Positions 45,476 to 56,565 of a stretch of 64,000 nt of DNA are shown here, one piece after another. Made by a program: the position numbers and the translations under genes. Below the pieces are notes generated by a model. That model made no database searches. It had not been told where the DNA came from and saw only the letters and a program-made list of their open reading frames with translations. The stretch is from Pestalotiopsis fici W106-1. Lineage: Eukaryota; Ascomycota; Sordariomycetes; Amphisphaeriales; Sporocadaceae. The stretch spans positions 2,418,001 to 2,482,000 of the forward strand of contig NW_006917094.1 in the NCBI RefSeq assembly GCF_000516985.1, in the 5' to 3' direction. How positions within the stretch are numbered: the stretch's first letter is position 1; every line of letters begins with the position of its first letter.

Positions 45476-47291
45476 ATGGCGACTCTGCAGACTGCAATTC
45501 GTGGCGTTGCCGACTCAACGGCCGTCATCATCCCTTCGAAGCCAGACGCCCTAACCGTCACTTACAAGGACCTTGCGGCCGAGTGCGCTGCATTCCAACG
45601 CAAGCTGGCAGCCATTGGTATTGGTCATGGTTCTGCTGTGTCTATTGCCGTAGTCAACTCGTATGAGTTCATCGTCTCTTTTGAGGCTACAGCTTGGCAA
45701 CGCGCCATCGCTGCCCCTCTGAACCCTGCCTATAAGCAGGACGAGTTTGAATTCTACATTGACGATGTCAAGTCTGCCATCGTCCTGGTTCCCAAGGGTG
45801 CCTACCAGGCCAATGCTCCGGCAGTGAAAGCGGCTAAGAAGTTCAATGCTGCGATTGCTGAATGCTACTGGGATGTGACGAAGAAGGAAGTCGCACTCGA
45901 TGTCAAAGATCTCGGCCTGCTCAAGGGAAGAGCCAAGGAGAATATACTTCAAGCGCATACTGACGATGTTGCGCTGGTTCTACATACGAGGTGAGTTGGG
46001 GGTCTGTGGTAGTTGAACTTGCGCGAATGGACAATACTGACCACTTGGAATTAGCGGAACCACATCACGGCCCAAAGTTGTGAGTTTGAACGATGATTCT
46101 TGTAAACAATTGAGCCCGTATAGTATACTAATATGTCGATTTCAGGTGCCCTTGACCCATCGCAACCTTGTCCGTACCATGGGTATGTGATGCCAAGTCC
46201 TGCAACATAAGACTTGTGCAGCTCTTGGCTTACTCTTCTTGGAGCATACAACTAATCCGAGTCCAGGAAACATCCAGAGCACATACAATCTCACCTCGGC
46301 CGACCGGACTATGCTTGTCATGCCACTTTTCCATGTTCACGGCCTCCTGTGCGCTCTGTTGGCTCCCTTCTACTCTGGAGGATCGATGATTGTCCCCACG
46401 AAGTTCTCTGCCACCGACTTCTGGCAGGACTTTCAAACTCACAAGGCGAATTGGTACACGGCAGTGCCTACAATTCACCAGATTCTTCTCAAATCGCCTG
46501 TGCCCAGCCCACTGCCGGACATTCGGTTCATCCGCTCTTGTTCCTCGCCACTTTCCCCTGCCGTTTTCGAGAAGCTTGAGGAGACCTTCAAAGCTCCCGT
46601 TCTTGAGGCATATGCCATGACTGAGGCAGCCCATCAGATGACCTCTAATCCTCTTCCTCCCGCCAAGAGAAAGCCTGGTACTGTTGGTCTTGGCCAGGGT
46701 GTAGTTGTGAAAATCCTCAACGACGCAGGCGAGGAGTTGCCTCAGGGAACTGAGGGCGAGATCTGCATACAGGGCGAGAACGTTACCAAGGGATATCTCA
46801 ACAACCCCAAGGCCAACGCGGAAGCATACACCCAAAACGGCTACTTCCGTACTGGCGACCAAGGCAAGAAGGATGAGGATGGTTACATTATCATCACAGG
46901 GAGAATCAAGGAATTGATCAACAAGGGAGGCGAGAAGATCAGCCCCATAGAGTTGGACAATGTGCTGACAAGACACCCCGCCGTGAGCGAGGCTGTCAGT
47001 TTCGCCATTCCCCATGAGATGTATGGGCAGGACGTGGGAGTAGCCGTCGTGTTGAAGAGCGGCGAAAAGCTTGGCGCTGGCGAGCTCAAGCAGTGGATGG
47101 CTGAGAGGGTGGCCAAGTTCAAGGTCCCCGCAAAGGTGAGTGCTACTATGGGAGAGATACGAAGGAGACATGCTGACGAGTTACAGATCTATTTCTCTGA
47201 TGTTATGCCCAAAACGGCTACTGGCAAGATTCAGAGGCGCATTGTTGCCGAGACGATGATGAAGCAAGACAAACCCAAGGCGAAGTTGTAG
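45476..47291 (+). CDS. Peroxisomal acyl/oxalyl-CoA synthetase (Pcs60/AAE3-like)
   Basis: ANL-superfamily AMP-forming CoA ligase, 516 residues. Five exons: 45476-45990, 46055-46079, 46146-46182, 46267-47135 and 47187-47291. Exons 2 and 3 are only 25 and 37 nt and together encode the nucleotide-binding loop, SGTTSRPKVVPLTHRNL (from residue 172). Later motifs are MPLFHVHGL, YAMTEAAHQMT, YFRTGDQGKKDEDGYI, the hinge GRIKELINKGGEKISP and the catalytic Lys in PKTATGKIQRR. The C-terminus is AKL, a type 1 peroxisome targeting signal. Yeast Pcs60 and plant AAE3 are peroxisomal/cytosolic oxalyl-CoA synthetases, and this protein matches their size and motifs. Oxalate breakdown is the likely role; a medium-chain acyl substrate is the alternative. 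Confidence 0.9.
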
Positions 47292-47764
47292 ACTAGATTA
47301 TTAGAAGTAGACAGGGGCAGTAGAGGAGTCTTGATATGTGGGTGCTGCTTTTACAAGAACCAGCAGGAAGGACAACGGAGAGATATACATGAAGAAATTA
47401 GAAAAGACAAACCATACAGGTAGATTAGAACTACTTAGAGAATACATGAAGAATGGAATCAAGTATGCAATTTAAATGACCTACATATGTTTTGGGTATC
47501 TTTACGCTATGAAGCTCAATACAACTCCGTACCATCCGAATAGCAGCACACTGGCGATTTCCTTCGTACCGTACAACCATGAGATGCACCCCAGACGCCT
47601 AATGAACCATAACAAAGCTGCCGCATTAGTGCGCGCAGTTTGAAAACGCCAAGCTGCCAGACCCAAGCACCGCTCTCCCCAAAACATGGAGCAATTCTGC
47701 CTCCCATTCCAATAACGCCGTAAATCAATTGCCGTTGTCCTTCTCTGCACGAGGATCTTCTTCC
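47292..47764. other. Intergenic, convergent 3' ends
   Basis: Spacer downstream of the CoA ligase. A minus-strand frame here (47502-47750) has a hydrophobic end but no supporting evidence. Confidence 0.45.
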
Positions 47765-48232
47765 TCAGCCCATTGAAAAGTACGCATCCTCATCCTCTTC
47801 ATCGGCGTCACCTTGGGCATCTCCTGCCGGTGGTGGCGCAGGTGCCGACACCCAAGAAGCTTCATTCAATATCACGTCCTGCGATTGCTGTGGTGCCGCA
47901 GAGTAGGGCATGTACGCAAACCGCCGGGTCTCTTCCTCCTGGCGGCGCGCCTGTTCGGCCCGCAGGAGACTGTACCGAACCGCTTGGTCCAGGGACTCGT
48001 AGACGGTTACGGTCTCGCCCGAGGCTTCCTGGACGGTGAAGGGGGCTGCCTCGTCCTCGGGCGCGGTGGAGGTGGACGAGACGACGCTGTGCGCGTCTGA
48101 GAATAGTGACGCAGCGTCTTCGTCCTCTGAGGCCCGCGATGAGACCGAGGCCGAGTAGTTGTGGGGTAGTGATGGCGAGAACACTTTTAGGTTCTCTGCT
48201 GTGAGAGGAGATGGGCTGGCAAGCTGAGCCAT
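47765..48232 (-). CDS. Small acidic Ser/Ala-rich protein, unknown function (155 aa)
   Basis: Intronless frame. The start is taken as ATG 48232 (MAQLASPSP). An in-frame upstream start at 48289 is possible but would add a lysine/glutamine-rich stretch unlike the rest. The N-terminal half is Ser-rich and acidic (SVSSRASEDEDAASLFSDAHS). A central segment, FTVQEASGETVTVYESLDQAVRYSLLRAEQARRQEEETRRFAY, reads as a helical, conserved-looking core. The tail is Pro/Ala-rich and acidic, ending DEEDEDAYFSMG. No signal peptide, membrane segment or known domain is seen. The codon composition looks coding. It lies tail to tail with the CoA ligase. Confidence 0.6.
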   Translation of the reverse strand: MAQLASPSPLTAENLKVFSPSLPHNYSASVSSRASEDEDAASLFSDAHSVVSSTSTAPEDEAAPFTVQEASGETVTVYESLDQAVRYSLLRAEQARRQEEETRRFAYMPYSAAPQQSQDVILNEASWVSAPAPPPAGDAQGDADEEDEDAYFSMG

Positions 48233-51139
48233 TGTGATTGATGCCAGGACGATTGATTTGTAGTCTTGTTGTTGATGTACTTTTAGCAAGACGAGTTCTA
48301 GTTGTGCTGTTGGTAGAGTTTCGTGGATTGTAGGGTGTTTTTCAAGTCACGGAAATGCTGTTCAGTATAGTTTGGATAGTAGAAAGGGTCGAGGGACCTC
48401 GGAATGGTAGGACATTGTCTGCGTGGCATATATCTATATCTTACAATGCCTTGGAACTGAGCCGCTGCAACCTTACATGCGCCGAGATAGGGCTATGCTT
48501 CATCTAATCATTGACCCTTGACTCGGTCCAGGCGGGATATGATCGTCATGTGCCCGAATTCGGTCATAGATTGGATCCCGAATCACAAGCCAAACCAATG
48601 CCTTGCCAACTGGGCAGAGTTCAGGGTCCCCTCTCAGCTTATTGGTCTGGGGTCTAGACACAAAGGTTAAAAAGAACAGAGAAGGGAGGGAAGGGGAATG
48701 ACGCACTGATAACATAAGCCGATGATCGCCGGCAATAGCCAGCAGCTACCACGCCAAGCATCAGCTCGGCCAATTGATCCCTCCTCCAATTGACCAATGG
48801 GACTTTTTGCGGGCTGAAAGGAAAACGCTCAGCTGCCACTCCAGAAAAGGTCTCGCGGATCTCCCGCGACCGTTTTCGGATCGCTCGCTATTTCGCTCTA
48901 TCTCGCGACGACGAGACTTCACCCATCAATTGTCAAAAGTCGTGTCATCTGGCCGAGTACTGAAGAGAGAAATTTTTTTGGGTTCTGTTTGCAGCATTTC
49001 TGGGCGACATCGGGCATCTGACTTGATGATTCCTTCCCAACATTGTATCTTTGACCTCTCTCACACACACTGCGGACACTGAAGAGAGATTGCCGATCGC
49101 TTGATAGAAGATCCCCAAACGCCAAGGCACATCTATCGTTTAGAAATGGATATCGAAAACTTCATTTCTTGTCACCGCTATACAATCGTCTTGGCATCTT
49201 TCGATCGACAAACATCTCATACGGGAAATGACCGCCAAGCAGCTTCGTGATTGAATAGTTGCGTCCTAGCGTCAAATCATATTGGACGAACATCCCCAGG
49301 GGTTTTGCTCTCGACAAAGGAGACAATGCGCATTTAAACCAGTCTCGAAACCGCTGTCATCAGCTTTCTCGCAATCGCCAATCTGTGTACCGCCCTCAAG
49401 AAGGAGCCCCTCACAAACCGCTGCATGGCCAAAGCACATGTAGCCAACACCAAATGGGATGTTTACATTTCAAACGACACAGAATATAATGATGAGTGCG
49501 GCCGGGGTTGTCTGGATCTCCGGCTGGACGTGCCAGCGGAGTGACAAAGACAGAGCGCACTTTTTTTCCGCCATGGTTGTCTATTGCGACGAGGCTGATG
49601 TGTTCGGGGGCAGTATTTGATTGCACAAAAGGCGAACAAGAAATGCCACCATGCAACGTCTACCACTATCCCAAAGACGACGATTAGATTTAAGCTGTGT
49701 TGAACTTGTTTGGCAAAAGCCTCTCCATGGCAAGGAATCAATGTCATGGTGTCTGAAAGAGGCGTATTAACGTCTCGGGGAGGAAGATATTGGGGAGGAT
49801 TTCCATCCCAAAAGCAACATGGATCTCTAGCGTTTGGGATGCACATGCGTCATACAGAAATGTTGAGCGCAGAGATACACGATGGCGCCACAGCACAACG
49901 GGCGACAATTCAATTGCGACACTATGACAGTGGTGCCTCATGTTATGTTGGTAGGATGATGGGAAGAGAATGGTTAAGTAGATGGAGTTCGAAGACTCGG
50001 ATGGTTGTGACGCATGATAGTTGTTGAGCAAAGCAGGTCTGCTAAACCCCCAACTGAAGTCGATTGGGCGTAGGTGTTGCCTGAGTCTCATCATGCACAC
50101 CACTTGTTAAATCAATACGTGGGAAATGGTTCGACAGGGACGCAAGAGCTCATGAAAAGAAACCTATGCATTGCCAGTGAATTACTGTAGACCGCTGTAT
50201 ATTATCTATTGCTACGCTGAAGTTCCTTACCTTGATCATGGTCCGAAGGGGGTTGGTGGCGCTACTCTCAAGACCCCAACCCATTTCGGCGCACATTGGG
50301 TATATAATGTACATACTACCGACATACCAATGATGGTCATAGTTTCAGGTTGCTGCATCAATCAGTGTCGGGGCGAAGCCCGTTACCCTTCAGCCCAGCT
50401 CCCGGCCCTCCGTGGGGGTGCTGCGGCCCGAACAGTTCGGCTATGCCAATAAGTCCTAGTTGGGGGTTGATCATTGGGGGTGGGACATTTGTTTGATCGC
50501 CGTCGAATCCTGTTAGCAGCCACTATAATGACCGTAATTGGTCCCCAGGATAATCAAGTATTCGGCGACCAATATCAGGCCTTCAGGCCTTGAACTATCT
50601 TAAAGGGCATGGCGTCGCAGTATCCACCCTGCCCGTCTCATCCCTTTCGCGCGCGGTTACAGAGGGTCTCTTTTGTGCGACCCAAAAGGAGGATTTTTGT
50701 TACCCTGTCCGAGTAGATAGTTGACTATCTTTTATAGGTGGTATGCATTTTAGAGTTTGGGTGCGGCTATGGGCCTCCTGCATTCACCTTGGGGAACCCC
50801 GTGAGTATCATCAGGGTGGCCGCCTGGCGTTTTAGCATCTATTTGTCGCTACGCCACATCATGACCTATCACCAACACAGCTTTGCTACCAACGAAGCAC
50901 TTGCAGCGAGTCAGCCTGATATCGAAAGGCGTTCTTTTGTAAAGGTGTTGGGATTGATAGCCATATTCTCTATAAAGCCTAGGGAAGGATCCAATGCTAT
51001 TCTAATGAACTCGAGCATATTCCATTCTCTTTCGGAAACTCACACTATGATCAATCTTCGAACTTGACTACCTGATCTTGTCTCTTTCTTTTGGCTCATT
51101 GGACTTTGGATATACTCGATAGTAGCTCCGGGAGTTACG
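48233..51139. other. 2.9 kb gene-poor region before the dynamin gene
   Basis: Upstream region shared by the small acidic protein and the dynamin-like gene. The part 50170-51060 is more GC-mixed, with GGGG/CCCC runs and a doubled CAGGCCTT (50575-50591), and may hold an old element. I find no terminal repeats or transposase. No coding gene is supported. Confidence 0.45.
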
Positions 51140-53915
51140 ATGTCTGAAGTCACGCTAGACTCAATCGCTCTGAGCGAACTTAACAGCCCTGAAGCAAGGG
51201 CTCTTCTTGACACGGCAAGTACTCATATGAATCCATGATATTGATGCTCTTGTGCTTCAATGGAGATGTTCCAAGCGCTGGAGTTCCAGTTTTATGAGAG
51301 CACTAACCAGAAGCACTTGATGTTACTCAATTCATTGAGGTCAAATGCTAATTCGAGATCAATCTCTAGGTTGACCGCCTCCGAGAACTCCAGGTTGGAG
51401 AGATTGTCAATTTGCCCCAAATCATCGTGGTCGGCGACCAGTCCTCTGGCAAGAGTTCGGTATTGGAAGCCATTTCACGCGTCCGCTTCCCTGCCAAGGG
51501 AGATCTATGTACTCGCTTCGCAACGGAACTCGTACTTCGGCGTGCGGCTAATACGAAAATCCGCGTTTCCATTGACTCGGCTCAGACTGGCACTTCTCAG
51601 CAATTCAAGCGGACTAGTTTCAGCAAAGATGCTTTGCCAGACATCATCACCGAGGCGACAGAGAAGATGGGAATTCGTCCAGGAAGTACAAAAGGATTCT
51701 CTCAAGATATTCTGCGGGTAGAAATCACGGATCCGGATGTCTATCCTGTCACGCTGGTTGACCTGCCAGGCTTCTTCCATGCCGAGACCGCTGATCAGAC
51801 AAAGGAGGGTCGAAAAATTGTTCGACAACTTGCCGAGCGATATATGAAGCAGAAAAATAGCATCATTCTCGCCGTTGTCTCGGCAAACCATAATCTCGCC
51901 AACCAGCTGGTTGTCGAGGAAGCTCGGATACACGATCCGAACCGAGAACGGACCCTAGGTGTAATCACCAAGCCGGACCTTGCAGCACCTGGCTCACAAG
52001 ATGAGAAGAAGTGTCTTCAGCTCGTTAGGGGCCAGGAAAATATCCATAAACTGAAACTAGGCTGGCACGTGCTTCGCAATAAGTCGGAAGGCAAAGAAGC
52101 ATCGACTGTTGATGAGAGAGATGCTGAAGAGGAAAAGTTCTTCCAGACCGGCGCATGGTCCAACATTGCCCCAAGTAGCCGTGGAATCGCCTACTTGCGC
52201 AAAAAACTGAGCAAGGTCCTTCTTGAACACATTCGGAAGACACTCCCAGGTCTGGTTGAAGAGATAGAGGCTAGCCTGTCTATTCGTCAGCATGCTCTAG
52301 ATCAGCTCGGAAAGCCTCGTTCTACGACCCAAGAGCTGAGGGAATACCTGACCGGTATCTCTGTCAAGTTCCAACATCTCGCAAACGATGGATTAGGTGG
52401 CCGCTACGGTGACGATTTCTTTGGTGATCTGTACGATAACAATCACACCCGAAAACTGCGAGCATGCATCAGAAGACTCAACCGTGCCTTTCATGCCACG
52501 CTCATCATGAAAGGGGCTGATCGCGATGTTGAGTTGGAGGACGAGGATTCTGGCCTGTCCCACGGAGGGTTTGACTGGCTCGCTGACGACAAGCCCCCGC
52601 CTGAGTACCTCAAGCCGTTTCTTGGGCTCTTTGACAGGTTTCCCAAGCCTGATATCATTACGGAGGAGGATCTTCGTGATGAACTTGGGAAGCTGGGTGC
52701 GGCCAACCAAGGAACAGAATTCCCTACTCAACCGAATGCACAACTGGGACATCAGCTTTTCAGGGAGCAGGCCAAGAAATGGAGTCCTATCGCAGACTTT
52801 TATCTCGATACGGTCACGGATTTCGCAAAGTCCTTTGTGGAAGATCTATTCATACATATCATTGGTGCCGATCAAGACACCATTAAAGCCATCTTGGGGT
52901 TTTTCGTGAGTGATTTCTTTGAGCTCAAGCGCGAAGCCCTCAAAGATAAGCTAGCAGAGATCATCCGACCATATCAATCTGGCTACGGCCTACCGCTAGA
53001 CGCAGAGTTCCACGCTGCTCTGGCAACAAGGAATGCTGGGCGCGAGGCTCGACGCATTGTGAGCCTAATCGAGGAAAAGTTCCCCGAGGTATTCAATCGA
53101 AAGGATGGACATGGTCTGGATCCTGATGACTTGGAGGAAAGCATCAAACTTGCAGAAAGAGCTGAAATCAGCGAGTTCGGTACCGAGAAGGTGATTGACA
53201 TGGCCATGACGCAGTACGAGGTAAGGACCCAGGAACACACGTTTCCTTGTCGCCTTTCTTAATTATTTTATTTAACACTATCATGCAGATGTCTCTCCGA
53301 ACGTTTGCCGATAACGTCGTGAATCTGGCTGCCGAGAATTGTTTGATCTCCGAGATACCTGATATCTTGACTTCAATGATGGTGGTTCAGATGAGCGAAG
53401 AGCGTCTCCAGGAAATTGCATCCGAGTCAGAGGACATTCAAATGGAGAGGTCTCAGTTGCAGCACGAGGTAGAGATCCTCAGGGAAGGTCTCAAAAAATG
53501 CCAGAGGTCTCGTGTCCACGAGAAAACAGGTTCGTTGACACTCAATAGGCTCGAAGCAATGCTAACAAATGCACAGTACTTCCAAACGCCTTCAAGAACT
53601 CGCCCCGTACGAAGAACGCCTCCAACCAGGCTTCAACTCCCAGTAAGCTCCAGTAAACTGTTCGTCAACCACTTGGCCCGCTAATCGGCAGTAATTTTAG
53701 CCACACCTCGATCTACGTCTTCTGCTGTACCAGAGCAGCCTTCCTACTTTGGTCCTCAGGGCCGATTCTCTTCGGCATATTCTCCGCAGCCTGGAAAAAC
53801 GAACGGAGTAAGCTCCAACAACAGTCCAACTCTGCTCGGGGTTCCTCTGACCAATGGGTCGACGTCAATGCCGCCGAAGATATTTGGAAACAAAGTAGCA
53901 ATTGCGAGTAGTTGA
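51140..53915 (+). CDS. Dynamin-like large GTPase (Mx/Vps1-related)
   Basis: Membrane-remodelling GTPase, 815 residues. Exons: 51140-51214, 51370-53220, 53289-53529, 53577-53642 and 53701-53915. Intron 1 (51215-51369) has a GC donor (G/GCAAGT) and joins ALLDT to VDRLREL in phase 0, matching family sequences before LPQIIVVGDQ. The GTPase core is intact: G1 GDQSSGKSS (47-55), G2 Thr in LCTRF (T73), G3 DLPG (156-159), G4 TKPD (225-228). A stalk/middle region follows (~300-600). The GED is encoded from exon 3 (MSLRTFADNVVNLAAENCL). The tail is Ser/Thr/Pro-rich with no PH domain. This is not the classical Dnm1 or Vps1 but an accessory, Mx-like type common in filamentous fungi. A HET-domain gene follows 598 bases downstream on the same strand. 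Confidence 0.9.
51215..51369 (+). other. GC-AG intron in the dynamin-like gene
   Basis: The donor G/GCAAGT and acceptor CTCTAG bracket 155 nt. No GT donor gives the expected protein join, so a GC-AG intron is the simplest reading. Canonical GC-AG introns have exactly this donor context. Confidence 0.7.
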
Positions 53916-54513
53916 GCTATTGCGCAATCCGCCTGCCCTTCCGCTAGCACCTCTGTATTCGAAGCCGCCTACTTGATCAAAGAAACGGAGTCTTCGGCAG
54001 CTCTACAAACAACACCGCCAGAGCTGCATTGTACTATGTAGTTATTGATGTAGTAGATTCAACACTTGTGACTTTATAAGCCAATTGACGATATCAAATG
54101 CAAGGTGAAAATGGGTCAATTGAAATGGGCCAATCAGAACATGCAGGATTGATTCTTAAATGCATTTGCAGTGGCATTCTTGGAATTCATCGCTAATGTT
54201 TCTGGTTTTGGCTGCACTTCTGGACTGTGCTCCCAAGAGGAGGGTCGAAGTTTACAGCATCACCCATGTAAGCCACGTTCAGCCTCACAAATAAACATGC
54301 GTATCCCGAGTAGCCAATCAACGAGGCCAAGGGAAGACATGCATAAGAGGGGTTCAGCAGCTGAGCCGCCAGCTTAATCAAACAAATATCGATTCTCTTC
54401 AACCCGATGTTCGAACACACCCCGTAATGGCTGACATGAGGGTCTGCTTACGCACGCCATACATCCCAGTGGTGGAGTTTATTTGCTCTTGCCATATGCC
54501 ACTTTAGGTTGCG
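53916..54513. other. Intergenic, dynamin gene to HET gene
   Basis: 598 bp between two same-strand genes. There is no other gene and no clear shared-operon signal, which would not be expected in a fungus. Confidence 0.55.
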
Positions 54514-56565
54514 ATGGAGCTGCCCCAAGATCGAAGCAGTCTCGAGACCTGCATCCGCCCGGTTTATGTGTACCAGAATCTACCACCTCAATCCATCCGC
54601 CTGATTCGTCTCGAACCAGGGTCATACGAAGCCGGTATCGTTATACGGCTCGAGCCTGTACAATTTCGCATAGGTGTGGAAGACTCAGACGTGGAAGAGT
54701 CGGATGCGAGAGACCCATGGGCAGAACTTCAAATAGAGTCCTCGCAAGCTCGAGGAAGCCCTATTGAGTATGAAGCGCTCTCCTACGCCTGGGGTCCGAA
54801 GGGTCAACCCATGATCATCTCCATCGAAGGCGAAGAAAGTTGCATAGCGCACGTCACTCAGAACTTGTACATTGCTCTCAAGCACCTTCGACTCGGAGAC
54901 AGAGTTCGTGTGCTGTGGATCGATGCTTTGTGTATCGACCAAGAGAACAATGAAGAGAAGAGCGCTCAAGTTGCAATCATGGCGGACATATATCAGTGTG
55001 CTTCTCGAGTAGTTGCTTGGTTGGGCCCTGAGGCTGATGGCAGCAATCTTGCCATGCTATCGATGTACTATCTGGGTTCACAAATAGCTGTCAACTGGCC
55101 TGGACCTAATGGCGACTCGTCGCGGGCGCAATACGCAATCAGTGCCGCCCAAGGGTTCGACGGGGTCGATTGGATCCATGGTCGTGTCTCAATCCCACTC
55201 CAGGCTCCGGAACTGAATGCGATCTACCACTTACTATCACGTCCATGGTTTGGGCGACTGTGGATTAGACAGGAGATCTTCCTAGCTAACAGTGATGCTG
55301 AAATTATGTGTGGCATGCATCGGATTCGTTGGACTCACTTCCGCCATGCCATGATGGCAATACAACAGGATGACACTATCCATGATCTTGATTCACTTCT
55401 TCGTACCAATCTCTGGAGTTTCACATATACAGACGTCAATTGTGGATACTCTGGGCTACGACTTGAGTGTGACGCAGCAAAATGTGAAGATCCGAGAGAC
55501 AGGATCTACGCCACAATGAGACTTTATTTCAACGGACAAAACGTTTTAAAAATCACTCCGGATTATACCAAGACAGTGGGACAAGTTTATACAGATGCCG
55601 CCCTGCGGTACATCCGGCGCCACCAGGATTTGGCGTTGTTACAGCAATGTGAATTGAACCTGCCGATTCCCGGCCCCTCTTGGGTGCCCGACTGGTCAAG
55701 AAATCCGGGATTCTGCTATCTTGATACGCACAGTTGGGCCAACTCGTGCCTAAGCATGAGCTTCGCACTTCTGGATGGCCGCGTTCTCCAGACGCATGGC
55801 AAGCTCATCACCGTGATCGAGCACTTGTGGAAATTCGACGACTATGATGAGTCTAGTGCCGACACATTGATTAACACAATTCGAACAACTGTTCAAAGTC
55901 TGCTCGACAAACTTGTGTCGGGAATTGGTGAAATGCTCGAACGTTGCGCGAAAACACTCTTGGGGGTGTACATTTCAGATATATGGGAGTCACCTGCCAC
56001 GTCAGATTATCCATCTCTTCGGGATTTTGAGTCTTTGATTGCGCAAGTACTTGCTGGATGTTCAGCTCAAGAGATCAAAGAGAGACTTGGTCGAGAGAAA
56101 ACAAGCAGTATCTTGTGGTTTATTGTCACAGTGATGGCAGGCCGGCAGCTATTTACTGGTACTAATGACTTGTTCGGCAGAGTGCCGATATTTGCGCAGC
56201 CGGGAGATCACATATATGTGCTCATACCTTGCGAGGTGCCGCTTGTTCTGAGGCCTCTCGGAGGAAACCAGTACATGGTGGTGGGCGCGTGTTATGCAGA
56301 GGGCATCATGTACGGCGAGGCGCTTCTGGGTCCATTTCCAAAGACTATACGCCCCGTGCTTTCGTACAAGGGCTGGAGATTTCAGGATATCGATTCTGGG
56401 AAAGTTGTGCAAGAGGATCCACGGCTTGTCAAGTTGGGAGTGGGCCTCCAGGAGTTTCGCGAAGAGCTGGAACAGTTCCAAGACAAGAGAGCCCGTCTCA
56501 TGGTCGACGTTGACATACTACGAAGGGCCGGTGTAATGGATCTTCAAAAAATTGAGCTCGTCTGA
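54514..56565 (+). CDS. HET-domain protein (intact, 683 aa)
   Basis: Uninterrupted HET (heterokaryon incompatibility) protein from ATG 54514. The HET domain lies at about residues 85-240: YEALSYAWGPKG (86-97), VLWIDALCIDQEN (133-145), and IYQCASRVVAWLGPE, followed by RPWFGRLWIRQEI. The conserved CEDPRDRIYATM stretch closes the domain region. The N-terminal ~80 residues start with a short IRLIRLEPGSY element common to fungal HETs. The C-terminal part (LRPLGGNQYMVVGACYAEGIMYGEAL) matches the tail typical of HET-6-like proteins. There is no NACHT or WD40 domain. HET domains induce incompatibility cell death when paired with a non-self partner. It is next to the dynamin-like gene. Confidence 0.92.
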   Translation: MELPQDRSSLETCIRPVYVYQNLPPQSIRLIRLEPGSYEAGIVIRLEPVQFRIGVEDSDVEESDARDPWAELQIESSQARGSPIEYEALSYAWGPKGQPMIISIEGEESCIAHVTQNLYIALKHLRLGDRVRVLWIDALCIDQENNEEKSAQVAIMADIYQCASRVVAWLGPEADGSNLAMLSMYYLGSQIAVNWPGPNGDSSRAQYAISAAQGFDGVDWIHGRVSIPLQAPELNAIYHLLSRPWFGRLWIRQEIFLANSDAEIMCGMHRIRWTHFRHAMMAIQQDDTIHDLDSLLRTNLWSFTYTDVNCGYSGLRLECDAAKCEDPRDRIYATMRLYFNGQNVLKITPDYTKTVGQVYTDAALRYIRRHQDLALLQQCELNLPIPGPSWVPDWSRNPGFCYLDTHSWANSCLSMSFALLDGRVLQTHGKLITVIEHLWKFDDYDESSADTLINTIRTTVQSLLDKLVSGIGEMLERCAKTLLGVYISDIWESPATSDYPSLRDFESLIAQVLAGCSAQEIKERLGREKTSSILWFIVTVMAGRQLFTGTNDLFGRVPIFAQPGDHIYVLIPCEVPLVLRPLGGNQYMVVGACYAEGIMYGEALLGPFPKTIRPVLSYKGWRFQDIDSGKVVQEDPRLVKLGVGLQEFREELEQFQDKRARLMVDVDILRRAGVMDLQKIELV

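Noticed and set aside
47502..47750. 82-codon minus frame ending in a hydrophobic segment
   Set aside because: It looks protein-like at its end but has no family match and no intron model linking it to a neighbour.
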